NCBI GenBank assembly: GCA_044221555.1
Contig: JBGAOY010000003.1
Location: 1 to 64,000, forward strand
Reading direction: 5' to 3'
Source of the DNA: JAEUJM01 sp044221555
Lineage (GTDB): Bacteria > Actinomycetota > Acidimicrobiia > Acidimicrobiales > DATDAH01
Length of the DNA: 64,000 bases
Shown: piece by piece, positions 33,180 to 43,029 of the stretch
Numbering within the stretch: the first letter of the stretch is position 1
Layout: each line of letters begins with the position of its first letter
Notes under the pieces: generated by a model
Seen by the model: the letters and a program-made list of their open reading frames with translations, nothing else
Told to the model about the DNA's origin: nothing
Database searches by the model: none
Translations under genes and position numbers: made by a program

Positions 33180-35368
33180 GCGCCTTCCTCTACCGCCTCG
33201 GTCGCAGCTGCGCCCGCCACCCGTTCCGGGTGCTCGGTGCCTGGCTGGCGATCGCCTTCGTCGTGGTGACGCTGCAGGGCAGCGTCGGCGGCGAGTACGA
33301 CGACAACTTCACCCTTCCGGGGGCCGAGTCGCAGCACGCGATCGACATCCTGAACGACCAGTTCCCGAGCCGCTCGGGTGCCGCCAGCCGGTTCGTCTTC
33401 CACGCCGACGAGGGTCGCCTCGACGACGTCGATCACCAGGCGGCCGTCGGCTCGGCCCTCGCCGAGCTGGCCGGCGGCCACGACGTGGTCGACGTGACCG
33501 ATCCGTTCGCCCAAGGGGCGGACGCGGTCAGTGCCGACGGGCGGACGGCCTACGCCGACGTCGCCTACGCGGTCGACGAGCTCGACGAGACCCACCTCGC
33601 CGACGCCGAGGCCGCCGTCGCGACCGCCGCGGGTGCGGGCGTCCAGACCGAGTTCAACGGTGCCCTCGCCTACGTCGAGGAGACCGACCCCAGCAGCGAG
33701 ATGATCGGTCTCGCGGTCGCCGTGGTCGTCCTCCTCTTCGCCTTCGGCTCGGTGATCGCCATGGGGCTGCCCATCGGCACCGCCCTCGTCGGCATCGTCG
33801 TGGGCCTCGCCGGTGTGGGCGTCGTCGCCGGCTTCACCGACGTACCCACCGTGACCCAGGTCGTCGGCGTGATGATCGGGCTCGGCGTCGGCATCGACTA
33901 CGCGCTCTTCATCGTCACCCGGCACCGCCAGCAGCTGCACGAGGGCATGGATGTGGTCGATGCCGCGGGCACGGCCATCGCCACCGCCGGCCAGGCGGTG
34001 CTCTTCGCCGGCACCACCGTCGTCATCGCGATCCTCGGCCTCGTCATCGCCGGCCTGCCGGCCATCACGGCCATGGGGATCGCCATCGCGGTCATCGTGG
34101 TCGCCGCGATGCTCGCCGCGGTCACGCTGCTTCCCGGCCTGCTCGGCCTCGTGGGCACCAGGATCGACACGCTGTCGGTCCGCCGCCGGAGCAAGACGGC
34201 GAAGGCCGCGCACGAGACCCTCTCGGGGCGCTGGGCGCACCGGGTGGGTCGACGGCCGGGCCGGTACGTCCTCGCCAGCCTGCTCGCACTCTGCGTCCTC
34301 GCGGTGCCGGCCGCCGGCATGCGGGTCGGCTTGGCCGACGACGGCAACGCCGCCGCCGATCGGACCGAGCGCAAGGCCTACGACCTGCTGAGCGACGGCT
34401 TCGGCCCCGGCTTCAACGGGCCGATGGCGGTCGTCGTCGAAGCACCGACCACCGCCGACCAGGGGGCGTTCGCCCTGGTGGCGGACGCGCTGGCCGCCGA
34501 TCCAGGGATCGCGCAGGTCGACGCGCCGATCGTGAACGGGACCGGTGAGGTCGCCGTCGTCGTCGCCAACCCGACGACCGCCCCGCAGGCGGAGGCCACC
34601 GACGCCTTGGTGCACCACCTGCGCGACGACGTCCTGCCCACCGCGGTCGCCGGCACCGGTGCCCAGGCGCTGCTGACCGGACAGGCGATCAACACCGACG
34701 TGTCGGAGCGGATCGCCGACCGGCTGCCGCTCTTCATCGCCGCGGTGGTGGCGCTGTCGTTCCTGCTGCTGCTGGTCGTGTTCCGATCGATCCTCGTGCC
34801 GCTCAAGGCGGCCGTGATGAACCTGCTGTCGATCGGTGCCGCCTACGGCGTGGTCGTGGCCATGTTCCAGTGGGGCTGGTGCAAGAGCATCATCGGTCTC
34901 GAGCACACGGTGCCGATCAACCCGTTCGCCCCGCTGATCATGTTCGCCATCCTCTTCGGGCTCTCCATGGACTACGAGGTGTTCCTCCTGTCCCGGGTGC
35001 GGGAGTCCTACGTCGGGACCGGCGACAGCCACCGCTCGGTGGTCGAGGGCCTGTCGAGCACGGCCCGGGTGATCACTTCGGCGGCGCTGATCATGATCAG
35101 CGTGTTCGCGGCGTTCATCCTCGACCCGGACACGACGGTCAAGATGTTCGGCGTCGGCCTGTCCGTCGCCGTGTTCCTCGACGCGACGCTTGTCCGCATG
35201 GTGCTGGTCCCGGCGACCATGAGCCTGCTCGGCTCGGTCAACTGGTGGCTGCCGGGCTGGCTCGACCGGCGGTTGCCCCACATGGACCTCGAGGGTGCGC
35301 CCGTCACGGTCGAGGCGCCGGTGCTCCGGCCCGAGCCCGAACAGGAGCCCGAGCTGGTCGCCGCCTGA
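33176..35368 (+). CDS. MMPL-family RND transporter
   Basis: A 730-residue membrane protein starting at ATG 33176 (MSAFLYRLGRSCARHPFRVL). It has the RND layout: one helix, a large periplasmic loop (about 35-175), a five-helix block (GIDYALFIVTRHRQQL with the family Asp-Tyr pair), a second helix near 365, a second loop, and a second block with GLSMDYEVFLLSRVRESYVG. Members of the YdfJ/MmpL kind export lipids, siderophores or antimicrobials using the proton gradient. It is coupled to the hydrolase before it and followed by a strong hairpin. Confidence 0.92.
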   Translation: MSAFLYRLGRSCARHPFRVLGAWLAIAFVVVTLQGSVGGEYDDNFTLPGAESQHAIDILNDQFPSRSGAASRFVFHADEGRLDDVDHQAAVGSALAELAGGHDVVDVTDPFAQGADAVSADGRTAYADVAYAVDELDETHLADAEAAVATAAGAGVQTEFNGALAYVEETDPSSEMIGLAVAVVVLLFAFGSVIAMGLPIGTALVGIVVGLAGVGVVAGFTDVPTVTQVVGVMIGLGVGIDYALFIVTRHRQQLHEGMDVVDAAGTAIATAGQAVLFAGTTVVIAILGLVIAGLPAITAMGIAIAVIVVAAMLAAVTLLPGLLGLVGTRIDTLSVRRRSKTAKAAHETLSGRWAHRVGRRPGRYVLASLLALCVLAVPAAGMRVGLADDGNAAADRTERKAYDLLSDGFGPGFNGPMAVVVEAPTTADQGAFALVADALAADPGIAQVDAPIVNGTGEVAVVVANPTTAPQAEATDALVHHLRDDVLPTAVAGTGAQALLTGQAINTDVSERIADRLPLFIAAVVALSFLLLLVVFRSILVPLKAAVMNLLSIGAAYGVVVAMFQWGWCKSIIGLEHTVPINPFAPLIMFAILFGLSMDYEVFLLSRVRESYVGTGDSHRSVVEGLSSTARVITSAALIMISVFAAFILDPDTTVKMFGVGLSVAVFLDATLVRMVLVPATMSLLGSVNWWLPGWLDRRLPHMDLEGAPVTVEAPVLRPEPEQEPELVAA

Positions 35369-35392
35369 GTGACGACGTCGACCCGCCCGATG

Positions 35393-35422
35393 GAGCGGCC
35401 GCCGCCAAGGGGGCGGCCGCTC
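35393..35422 (+). terminator. Hairpin terminator after the MMPL gene
   Basis: A perfect 11-bp GC-rich stem (GAGCGGCCGCC, 35393-35403; its complement 35412-35422) with an 8-base loop starts 25 bp after the transporter stop. Confidence 0.7.
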
Positions 35423-35567
35423 ATCGGCCTTGCCGCGGAGCTCGGCCGAGCCCGTCGCGCGTCACGGTGACCCGTCGACCGGGCGCCGGTGCGATGAGGA
35501 GTGTGGTGCCCGACCGTCTGAGAGACCGTGCCGGCCCGACCGGGCCGGCGTTCGGGAGGACGTGACG

Positions 35568-36389
35568 ATGAACGCGATGGCCCGGCGGATGTTCGAGCTC
35601 GTGGAGCCGATCGGGGTGATCCCGTACTCAGCAGACGAACCCAACGAGGCCATGTTCGCCCTGGGGTTCACCGACTACTGGGACACGTACTTCGCCGGCC
35701 GGGCGGCGCCGCTGGGCGTGGTGCCCGCGGAGGTCGTGGACGCGCTCTTCTACAACTTCGCCCCCGGTGAGGTCGCCCGCCACATCCCGTCGGTGTGGCG
35801 GACCACCACGCCGGAGGCGGCGATCGCGGCTCGCCAGGCCGGGTGCACGCGGGCCCTGCGCCGCATCCTCGGCGACCGGCTCGAGTCCGGCGACGTCACC
35901 CGGGCCACCGAGCTGCTGACCAGGGCGGCGACCAGCGCGCCCGTCGAGGGCCGGCCGATGTACGCCGCGCTGCGCTCGCTCCCGGTCCCCGACGAGGTCG
36001 TGGCTCGCCTCTTCCACGCCGCCTCGTTGCTCCGGGAGCACCGCGGCGACGGGCACGTCGCCGCGCTGACGGTCGAGGGCGTCGGGCGCCTCGAGTGCCA
36101 CGTGCTGTTCGCCCTGGCCATGGACCTGCCCGCCGAGCGGTTCGGTCGGATCCACCACCTCCCCCGGGCCCAGCTCGCGGCGGTGATCGACGGGATGCGC
36201 GCTCGCGGCCTGATCGGCGAGGACGGCTGGCTCACCGAGGGCGGCCGCGCCCTGAACCAGCGGGTCGAGGCCCTCACCGACGACCTCGCCGCCGCGCCGT
36301 ACGCGTGCCTTGCGCCGGCGGAGCTCGACGAGCTCGTCACGACGTTGGCGCCGCTCGCCGCGGCCCTCCTCGCGGCGCAGGCCTGGTAG
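35568..36389 (+). CDS. SCO6745-family protein
   Basis: A 273-residue protein starting at ATG 35568 behind GGGAGGA. It begins MARRMFELVEPIGVIPYSAD, then GFTDYWDTYFAGRAAPLGVV, FYNFAPGEVARHIPSVW and a C-terminal winged-helix-like part (LPRAQLAAVIDGMRARGLIG, EGGRALNQRVEALTDDLAA). I recognise this pattern as the SCO6745 family, named after a Streptomyces protein. Its biochemical function is unknown to me. The C-terminal part resembles a MarR-like wing, so DNA or ligand binding is possible. It stands alone, between a terminator and a broken kinase gene. Confidence 0.75.
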   Translation: MNAMARRMFELVEPIGVIPYSADEPNEAMFALGFTDYWDTYFAGRAAPLGVVPAEVVDALFYNFAPGEVARHIPSVWRTTTPEAAIAARQAGCTRALRRILGDRLESGDVTRATELLTRAATSAPVEGRPMYAALRSLPVPDEVVARLFHAASLLREHRGDGHVAALTVEGVGRLECHVLFALAMDLPAERFGRIHHLPRAQLAAVIDGMRARGLIGEDGWLTEGGRALNQRVEALTDDLAAAPYACLAPAELDELVTTLAPLAAALLAAQAW

Positions 36390-36432
36390 AGCGCGTCGCA
36401 GACTCGGCGGTGCGCCGCCGCGGCCACGTGGG

Positions 36433-37165
36433 TCAGCGGTGGGAGGCGCCCGCGTCGAGGGGGAGCCGCGCGTGCACCGTGGCGCCGTCGTGGCCGGTGA
36501 CGATCTCGAGGGATCCACCCACCTCGTCGGCCCGCTCGTGCATGGCGGCGAGGCCCACCCCCGCGACCCAGGGGGTGTCGGCCGCCCCGTCGTCTCGGAC
36601 CAGGACGTCGAGATGGCCGTCGTAGGGCTCGAGGGCCTCGGGCGAGGGGTCGTCGATCCCCGCCAGCTCGAGGGCGGCGAGCGCCGCGAGGCCGAGCCGT
36701 AGCAGACGACGACGATCACGATCACGATCGTGTCGACGACGAGCGCGCGGACGTCGGTGACCCCGGGACGGCGCACCCCGATGACCATCACCGGGCCCAC
36801 GCCTGACAGCAGGAATGCACCCCCGACGGCCCCGGGGACCAGGAACTGGCCGGCCAGGAGGCCGAAGACCGAGCCGATGGTCAGGGCGGCCAGCGCCAGC
36901 CACAGCTCGGCCTCGCGGTCGAGCTCGGTGCCCGCCTCGAGCACCAGCCAGGCGTGGCCGACGAGGGCGATGAAGGTGACCCCGGCGAGGGTGCCGACGG
37001 TCCAGGGGTCGTGGGCGAGCACCGTCGCCAGGACACCGGACGCGATGATGGCGACCCACGCGCAGAAGTCGACGGGGTGACGAAGACTGAGCCGCGGATA
37101 GGCGGCCAGGGCGGCGGCTCCGGGCAGGAGGAGCTGATCGGTCCTGCCGGCGAGGCCGGCGGCGG
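36433..37165 (-). pseudogene. Sensor histidine kinase with its central part deleted
   Basis: The upstream frame codes for a membrane domain: VDFCAWVAIIASGVLATVLA, FIALVGHAWLVLEAGTELD, ELWLALAALTIGSVFGLLAG and VVDTIVIVIVVV. It then breaks near 36700. The downstream frame gives the end of an HATPase domain: VRDDGAADTPWVAGVGLAAM and HERADEVGGSLEIVTGHDG, as in NarL-type kinases. The dimerisation and phosphoacceptor domain and the N box are missing, so several hundred bases were lost along with a frameshift. No response regulator gene remains nearby. Confidence 0.75.
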
Positions 37166-37201
37166 CACCCGGCGGGGTGTCCCTCCCGAGGCCTGGCGAG
37201 G

Positions 37202-37527
37202 ATGCCGGCGCGGCTCGGCTGGTCGGGCACGACCCGCTTCATGCGGGCGATGGCCGCAACCGAGCCGTTCCACACGTCGGTCCAGGGCCCGCACTGGTAC
37301 CTCCGCGCGGTGGGGGCGAGGACCGACCTCCAGGGGAAGGGCCTGGGGTCCGCCCTCGTCGACGTCGGGACGACTCGGGCCGACGCCTCCGGGCTGCCCT
37401 GCTACCTCGAGCGGGGACCCAGTCGAACGTCGACTTCTACGCGAAGCGAGGGTTCTCGATCGTGGGTCAGACGGAGCTCTGCGGGCATACGCTGACCGGC
37501 ATGGTCCGCCCGCCGCAGGACGCGTGA
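37202..37527 (+). pseudogene. GNAT acetyltransferase fragment, frameshifted
   Basis: The first frame gives WYLRAVGARTDLQGKGLGSALV, which contains the acetyl-CoA-binding Q/RxxGxG/A motif (QGKGLGSALV) of GNAT enzymes, and goes on to DASGLPCYLE. A shift near 37415 leads into NVDFYAKRGFSIVGQTELCG, the usual C-terminal GNAT strand-helix. The N-terminal third is absent and no ribosome site is visible. It lies head-to-head with the broken kinase, suggesting that the whole stretch 36.4-37.5 kb is decaying. Confidence 0.75.
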
Positions 37528-37791
37528 CGGAGCCGTGCGTCATGCCCCCGACACGAGGGTTGAGGTCGACATCACCGCAGAGGCCAGGTAGGGACCTGCG
37601 GGCACGCGGCTTCTCGAGGAACTGCTCGCACTGATCGACATCGATGTCGCCCCCGTCGATGATCCCCCAGGTGCATCCGACGCTCGTCGGCTGGAGCTGA
37701 TTCGCCACGGGTCGGGGGTCCGGCCGGGCGGTCCGACCACCGCCGGAGGGTGCGTCGGTGGTCGCCTCCGGCGGCGTCGTACGATCGGGTG

Positions 37792-39675
37792 GTGGGCGCG
37801 GGACTCGAGGTCGGCATCCTCGGTCCGGCGGTGGTGCACGGCCCCGCCGGACCGGTGGCCCTGCCTGCGCGCACCGAGCGCGCCATGGTGGCGGCGCTGG
37901 CTGCCCGGGAAGGCCGGGTCGTGACGGCGGCCTCGCTCGCCGCCGACGTATGGGGAGACGACGGCGATACCGACCAGCGGCTCGTGGTGACCGTGTCCCG
38001 TCTGCGCCGCCGCCTCGAGCAGGGCCTGGGCTCCCGCGGCCGGGCGCTGGTGGAGACCGTCCCCAACGGCTACCGCCTCGACATCGCCGGCGCGGTCCTC
38101 GACGCGAGCCGCTTCGCCGAGCTCGCGGCCGACGGGCACAGCCGCTTGGACCGCGGCGAGCCCGCGGCCGCGCAGCGCGCGCTCGACGCCGCGCTGGCGT
38201 TGTGGCGGGGGGACCCCCTGCCCGAGCTCGAGCGATCCTCGACGGCGCTCGCCGCCGTCGCCCGCCTCACCGCCATGCGGGACGCGGCGGTCGACGCTCG
38301 CATCGAAACGTCCCTGGTCCTCGGCGAGAACGATGTGGTCATCGCCCGGGTCGAGGCGCTCCTCGTCGACGACCCGTTCCGAGAGGCGCGGTGGGCGCAG
38401 CTCATGCTCGCTCTCTACCGGGCCGGTCGCCAGGCGGAGGCGCTGCGGTGCTTCCAGCGTGCCCGTCGGGTGCTGGCTGACGAGCTCGGTGTCGAGCCGG
38501 GGCCCGACTTGCGTCGCCTCGAAGCCGCGGTGCTGGCGCACGACCCGATGCTGCGCGCGGCGAGCGCCCGGAGGCCTCTCGCCGAGCGCCCGGAGGGAGG
38601 CGGGGCCCTCGCCCGCGCGGTCGGAGGGGCGCAGTGGGTGGAGCAGCAGCGAGAGGTGCCCCGTGCCGGTCGCGACGACGAGCTCGCGCTGCTCCTGGAG
38701 GACTGGTCGGCCCTCGCCCAGGGCCGAGGTGGGGTCGTCGTGGTGGAGGGGGACCCGGGGGTGGGCAAGACCCGACTCGCGGCCGAGCTGGCCCATGAGG
38801 TGATGGCGGCGGGCGGCGAGGTGTTGCGGACGGCCTGCACGCCCGGTGCGGGCCTGGTCGCCCTCATGCCGTGGGCCGCCGCGCTCGGCTTCGACGTCCC
38901 TGACGCGCCGCCCGGCTCTCCCGCCCTCGCCTCGTTCGGCTTCGAGGTTGCCGACCACCTCGCCACCGTGGCCGACCGACGCCCTACCCTCCTGGTGCTC
39001 GATGACGCGCAGTGGGCCGACGAGGCGACCGTGGCGTTCCTCACCCAGTTGGGCGAGCGGCCACTGCCCATCCCCGGGGTGACGCCCCTCCTGGCCGTCA
39101 TGCTGCTCCAGCGGGGCGGCGACCGCCCCGTGGGGTGGCCGCGGCTGACCGCAACCATGGAGCGGGTGGCGACGCACCGTCGCGTCACCCTCGGCCCCCT
39201 CGGCGCCGACGAGGCGCGTGCGGTCGCCGCCAGCGTGCTGGGACCGGCGTCCACCGACCTGCTCGTCGACCGTGTCGTGGCCGAGGCCGGGGGCAACGCC
39301 ACGGCGCTGGTCGACGAGGCTCGGGCCGTGCGTCGGGCCCCTCCCAGCGAGGACGAGGCCCTCCCTGTCCCGCCCGCCCTGCTCGAGGCGTTCGCCGAGC
39401 GCGTCGATCGCGAGCGGGGCGAGGTCGGCACCGTCGTCCTCGCGGCCGCCGTGGTGGGTGAGGTCGCCGACCTCGAGGAGCTGGTCGCGGCCTCGGCCCT
39501 CGGCGAGGAGGTCGTGCTGCGCTCGCTCGAGCGGGCGGTCGCGGCCCGCCTGCTCGATCCGGTGCCGGGCGGCGGGGTGGTGCACCGGTTTCGGTTCCCG
39601 CTGGAGCGCCGCCTGGCCGTCGCGCTGGTCTCGCCGGCCCGGCGGGCCCGTATCGAAGGGCGCCTGGGCCGCTGA
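37792..39675 (+). CDS. BTAD-AAA transcriptional regulator
   Basis: A 627-residue regulator starting at GTG 37792 (or 37789). The N-terminal winged helix contains LAADVWGDDGDTDQRLVVTV and SRLRRRLEQGL; the BTAD domain (about 100-245) contains ARWAQLMLALYRAGRQAEAL and GVEPGPDLRRLEAAVLAHDP. An AAA domain has Walker A GDPGVGKT (320-327) and LLVLDDAQWADEATVAF. The protein ends soon after the ATPase (LEGRLGR-like tail) without TPR repeats, so it is short compared with the relative at 29189 (987 residues). The secreted subtilase gene follows after 107 bp and is a possible target. Confidence 0.85.
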   Translation: MGAGLEVGILGPAVVHGPAGPVALPARTERAMVAALAAREGRVVTAASLAADVWGDDGDTDQRLVVTVSRLRRRLEQGLGSRGRALVETVPNGYRLDIAGAVLDASRFAELAADGHSRLDRGEPAAAQRALDAALALWRGDPLPELERSSTALAAVARLTAMRDAAVDARIETSLVLGENDVVIARVEALLVDDPFREARWAQLMLALYRAGRQAEALRCFQRARRVLADELGVEPGPDLRRLEAAVLAHDPMLRAASARRPLAERPEGGGALARAVGGAQWVEQQREVPRAGRDDELALLLEDWSALAQGRGGVVVVEGDPGVGKTRLAAELAHEVMAAGGEVLRTACTPGAGLVALMPWAAALGFDVPDAPPGSPALASFGFEVADHLATVADRRPTLLVLDDAQWADEATVAFLTQLGERPLPIPGVTPLLAVMLLQRGGDRPVGWPRLTATMERVATHRRVTLGPLGADEARAVAASVLGPASTDLLVDRVVAEAGGNATALVDEARAVRRAPPSEDEALPVPPALLEAFAERVDRERGEVGTVVLAAAVVGEVADLEELVAASALGEEVVLRSLERAVAARLLDPVPGGGVVHRFRFPLERRLAVALVSPARRARIEGRLGR

Positions 39676-39782
39676 CGGGCCCCACCGCGCGCGTCAGCCC
39701 GCTGTAAGCGTGCCGAAAGGGCAGGTGGCCACCCTGCCTGCCGAGCGGGACGTCGGGCCCGGCCCCGAGAGGAAGCAGGCAC

Positions 39783-42700
39783 ATGCGTCGACCACGACAT
39801 GTCGGAATCGACCGACGGGCTCGACGCGGCCCGTCCCGCACCCGTGGCACCTGGGTCGTCGGGACCGTCGTCGCAGCGCTGCTGGTGGCGGCCCCGGCGG
39901 GGGCGGCCACCCACCGGGTCGGCCCTCGGGCACAAACGTCCCCGCATCCGATCACCGAGGTCGCCGATGCCATCCCGGGCCACTACCTGGTCACCTTGGC
40001 GGGCGTGGCCCGTCGCCAGGTGCGGGGCACCGCGGCAGGCCTCGCCGACGCCCACGACGGCCACGTGACCGTCACCTACAAGCACGCCCTGCGCGGTTTC
40101 GCCGTCGAGATGAGCGACGCGGACGCCCGTGCGCTGGCGCAGGACCCGCGGGTGGCCTCGGTGGAGCAGGACGCCCGCGTCCGTGTGGATGCCGCGCGCC
40201 CCGGCCGACCCTCCGTGTTCGGTGCGCCCGGGGCCGGTCGGCTCCCCGGCGTCGCATCGGACCAGCCCACGCCGCCGTGGGGGCTCGACCGCATCGACCA
40301 GCGCGCCCTCCCCCTCGACGGTCACTACCGGTACCTGGCGACCGGGGCCGGGGTGCACGCGTACGTGATCGACACGGGCATCCGCACCAGCCACCACGAC
40401 TTCGGCGGCCGGGCGAGTGTTGGCTTCGACGCGGTGGGCGACGGCCAGAACGGTCAGGACTGCGCCGGTCACGGCACCCACGTCGCCGGGACCATCGGGG
40501 GCTCGACCTACGGGGTGGCCAAGGAGGTGTCGCTGGTGGCGGTGCGGGTGCTCAACTGCGGGGGCGGCGGCTCGACGTCGTCGGTGCTCGCCGGCATCGA
40601 CTGGGTGACGGCGCACGCCCAGCACCCGGCCGTGGCGAACATGAGCCTGGGCATGCCGGGCACATCGGCGTCGCTGCAGACCGCGCTCGAGGCGTCGGTG
40701 GCCTCCGGCGTTACCTATGTGGTCGCGGCCGGCAACGAGAGCAGTGACGCCTGTGGCCACACCCCGGCCCGGATCCCGGCGGCGATCACCGTCGGGGCCA
40801 CCGGCGAGGACGACGCCCGCCCGGTGTGGTCGAACTTCGGGGCCTGCGTGGATCTCTTCGCGCCGGGCCACGACGTGACCTCGGCCGGCATCACCGGCGA
40901 CGACGCCACCGAGACCCACAGCGGGACCTCCATGGCGGCACCCCACGCAGCGGGCGTGGCCGCCCTCTACCTCCAGCAGCGGCCGGACGCCGATGCCGCG
41001 GAGGTCACCGGTGCCATGACGGCAGGCGCCACCGCGGGTGCGGTGGCCAATGCCGGCGTCGGCAGCCCCAACCGGCTGCTGAGCACCTCGACGGTGATCG
41101 CGCCCCCCGCGATCAGCATCGTCGAGCGCTCGAACCCGCCGACCGGGCAGGACTTCACGTTCACGGGGTGCGGGCCCCGTGGCTGTGGTGATGTCGTCCT
41201 CGACGACGACGGTGGTATCGACGCCGCGCGCGCACCCGTGCACACCACCGCCCGTCTCGAACCGGGGACCTACACGATCGCGGCGAGGGCCGTGCCCGGC
41301 TGGGATCTCGCCGCCCTGTCGTGCGACACCGGCGAGACGGTCGACCTCACCACTCGCCGGGCCACCATCAGCCTGTCGTCGGACGAGCACGTGACGTGCA
41401 CCTTCACCCACACCTCGACCGGCATCACCGTCCGCCAGGACTCCGCTCCCGACGACGGGCAGGACTTCTCGTTCACCGGCTGCCTCGGCGCCGGCTGTGG
41501 GTCGTTCGTGCTCGATGACGACGGCGACGGCGCGCTCGGTCGAGAGGTCACCGCCACCGGGCTCGCCCCGGGCACCTACACCGTCACGCAGCGGGCGGTG
41601 CCGGGCTGGGCCCTCACCGGGCTGTCGTGCGACACCGGCGAGGTGGTCGACCTGACCGCCCGTCGGGTCACCATCACCCTCACCGCCGGGGAGCACGTCA
41701 CGTGCACCTTCACCGACGAGGGCGCCTCGGTCACGATCGCCGAGGACCTGAGCCCGGACGGCGCGGCGGACGTCACCTTCGACGGCTGCTCCGGCGCGCA
41801 GTGTCACCCGTTCACGCTCGACAGCGACGACGATCCCAGCCGGAGCGATCACCTGTCGGTCGCCGGCCTGGTGCCGGGGACCTACACCGTGACCCAGCGC
41901 CCCGGCGCCCCCGAGTCGCTGCGCAAGGTCAACTGCGAGGGGCCTGCGGTGGTCGACCTCGCCGAGCGGCGGGCCACGATCACGATCGCCGCCCACGAGC
42001 AGGTGCGCTGCACCTTCGTCAACGGGCCCGAGCCGCCCCCCAACGACGACTTTGGGGCCGCCACCACCCTCGCCGGCACCGCAGGACAGGCCGAGTACGA
42101 CAACACCTGGGCGACCACCGAGCGCGGCGAGCCCACCAGGGTGGCCGGTGAGCGCAACACCCACTCCGTCTGGTTCCGCTGGACGGCGCCGTCGACGGGC
42201 TCCCTCCGCGTCGACACCTGCCAGTCCCCGCCGACGGGGGTGCAGACCGACGTGCTGCTCGGGGTGTACACGGGGACGGCCGTCGACCGGCTGACCGCCC
42301 TGGCCGGGAACGACGAGGGCGAGGCCTGCCTCTCGTACGGCGGCGGGCCGGCCTCGGTGGACCTCGACGTGGTCGCCGGCACGACGTACCAGGTGCTGGT
42401 GGCCGGTTGGGAGGGCGCCATGGGGTCGTTCGTGCTGCGGTGGGCGTTGTCCCCGACCGTGGCCAACGACGACTTCGCCGCCGCCACCAGGATCACCGCC
42501 ACCTCGGGCACCATCGCCGGCTCCACCGTGGGGGCGGACAAGGAAGCCGGGGAGCCGAACCATGCCGGCAACGGTGGCGGTCACTCGGTGTGGTACCGCG
42601 TCACGGCGGTCGCCGACGGGTCGGCCACCGTGAGCACGTGCACCGCCGCATCGTTCGACACGCTGCTGGGCGTCTACACCGGTACGCACGTGGCGCAGCT

Positions 42701-42860
42701 GACGGAGGTCGCCGCCAACGACGACTCGACGTGCGTCGGCGGGCGCAGCTCGGTGCGGTTCGACGTGGTCGCCGGGGTCACCTACTCCGTGGCGGTCGAC
42801 GGATGGAGCGGTCGGTCGGGCACGTTCACGCTGCGCTGGTCGCTCCCGACCAACGGCTAG
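39783..42860 (+). CDS. Secreted multidomain subtilisin-like serine protease (S8)
   Basis: A 1025-residue exoprotein. A long signal peptide (Arg-rich start, WVVGTVVAALLVAAPAGAAT, cleavage near 42) is followed by an I9-type propeptide (about 60-140, GHYLVTLAGVARRQV). The S8 domain has the triad Asp197 (VIDTGIRTSHHDF), His230 (CAGHGTHVAGTIGG) and Ser383 (HSGTSMAAPHAAG), with oxyanion Asn in AAGNESS. Three beta-sandwich repeats start near 445, 548 and 650, each with a GxDFxFTGC-like start, PGTYT and HVTCTF ending. Two PPC-like repeats start at 754 and 895 (NDDFxAAT, SVWxR, LLGVYTG). It probably works outside the cell as a proteinase-K-like enzyme, with the repeats binding surface or substrate. 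Preceded by AGAGGAAG. Confidence 0.93.
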   Translation: MRRPRHVGIDRRARRGPSRTRGTWVVGTVVAALLVAAPAGAATHRVGPRAQTSPHPITEVADAIPGHYLVTLAGVARRQVRGTAAGLADAHDGHVTVTYKHALRGFAVEMSDADARALAQDPRVASVEQDARVRVDAARPGRPSVFGAPGAGRLPGVASDQPTPPWGLDRIDQRALPLDGHYRYLATGAGVHAYVIDTGIRTSHHDFGGRASVGFDAVGDGQNGQDCAGHGTHVAGTIGGSTYGVAKEVSLVAVRVLNCGGGGSTSSVLAGIDWVTAHAQHPAVANMSLGMPGTSASLQTALEASVASGVTYVVAAGNESSDACGHTPARIPAAITVGATGEDDARPVWSNFGACVDLFAPGHDVTSAGITGDDATETHSGTSMAAPHAAGVAALYLQQRPDADAAEVTGAMTAGATAGAVANAGVGSPNRLLSTSTVIAPPAISIVERSNPPTGQDFTFTGCGPRGCGDVVLDDDGGIDAARAPVHTTARLEPGTYTIAARAVPGWDLAALSCDTGETVDLTTRRATISLSSDEHVTCTFTHTSTGITVRQDSAPDDGQDFSFTGCLGAGCGSFVLDDDGDGALGREVTATGLAPGTYTVTQRAVPGWALTGLSCDTGEVVDLTARRVTITLTAGEHVTCTFTDEGASVTIAEDLSPDGAADVTFDGCSGAQCHPFTLDSDDDPSRSDHLSVAGLVPGTYTVTQRPGAPESLRKVNCEGPAVVDLAERRATITIAAHEQVRCTFVNGPEPPPNDDFGAATTLAGTAGQAEYDNTWATTERGEPTRVAGERNTHSVWFRWTAPSTGSLRVDTCQSPPTGVQTDVLLGVYTGTAVDRLTALAGNDEGEACLSYGGGPASVDLDVVAGTTYQVLVAGWEGAMGSFVLRWALSPTVANDDFAAATRITATSGTIAGSTVGADKEAGEPNHAGNGGGHSVWYRVTAVADGSATVSTCTAASFDTLLGVYTGTHVAQLTEVAANDDSTCVGGRSSVRFDVVAGVTYSVAVDGWSGRSGTFTLRWSLPTNG

Positions 42861-43000
42861 CGAGGGCTCGGCGGATCCAGGGGCACCCAGCCGGGTCCCA
42901 CGCTCCGACGGCGCCGTCGACGGCAGCGTGGCCGAGGCCCGCGGTGGTTGGGCGACGGATGCCGAATGCGTGTGCCGCGCGGAATCGCCAGGTTACTCAC

Positions 43001-43029
43001 TTGCACCATACAATGATTGTCGTATGCAA
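43001..43029. promoter_or_regulatory. Inverted repeat overlapping the MarR start codon
   Basis: Around a centre at 43015, TTGCA pairs with TGCAA and ACAAT with ATTGT, so 10 of 14 positions on each side match. A TACAAT -10-like box lies inside (43009-43014), and the ATG of the MarR gene (43024) lies in the right arm. This is a strong candidate for the MarR autorepressor operator controlling both marR and the ClC channel. Confidence 0.65.

Noticed and set aside
37540..37708. Possible secreted peptide on the minus strand (MANQLQPTSVGC start)
   Set aside because: Looks somewhat protein-like for about 50 codons, but has no ribosome site or signal peptide and runs on as a shadow of the GNAT relic.
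38415..42689. 1424-codon leftward open frame
   Set aside because: It lies antisense to the BTAD regulator and subtilase, is a low-complexity Gly/Arg/Val text, and results from high GC at third positions of the real genes.
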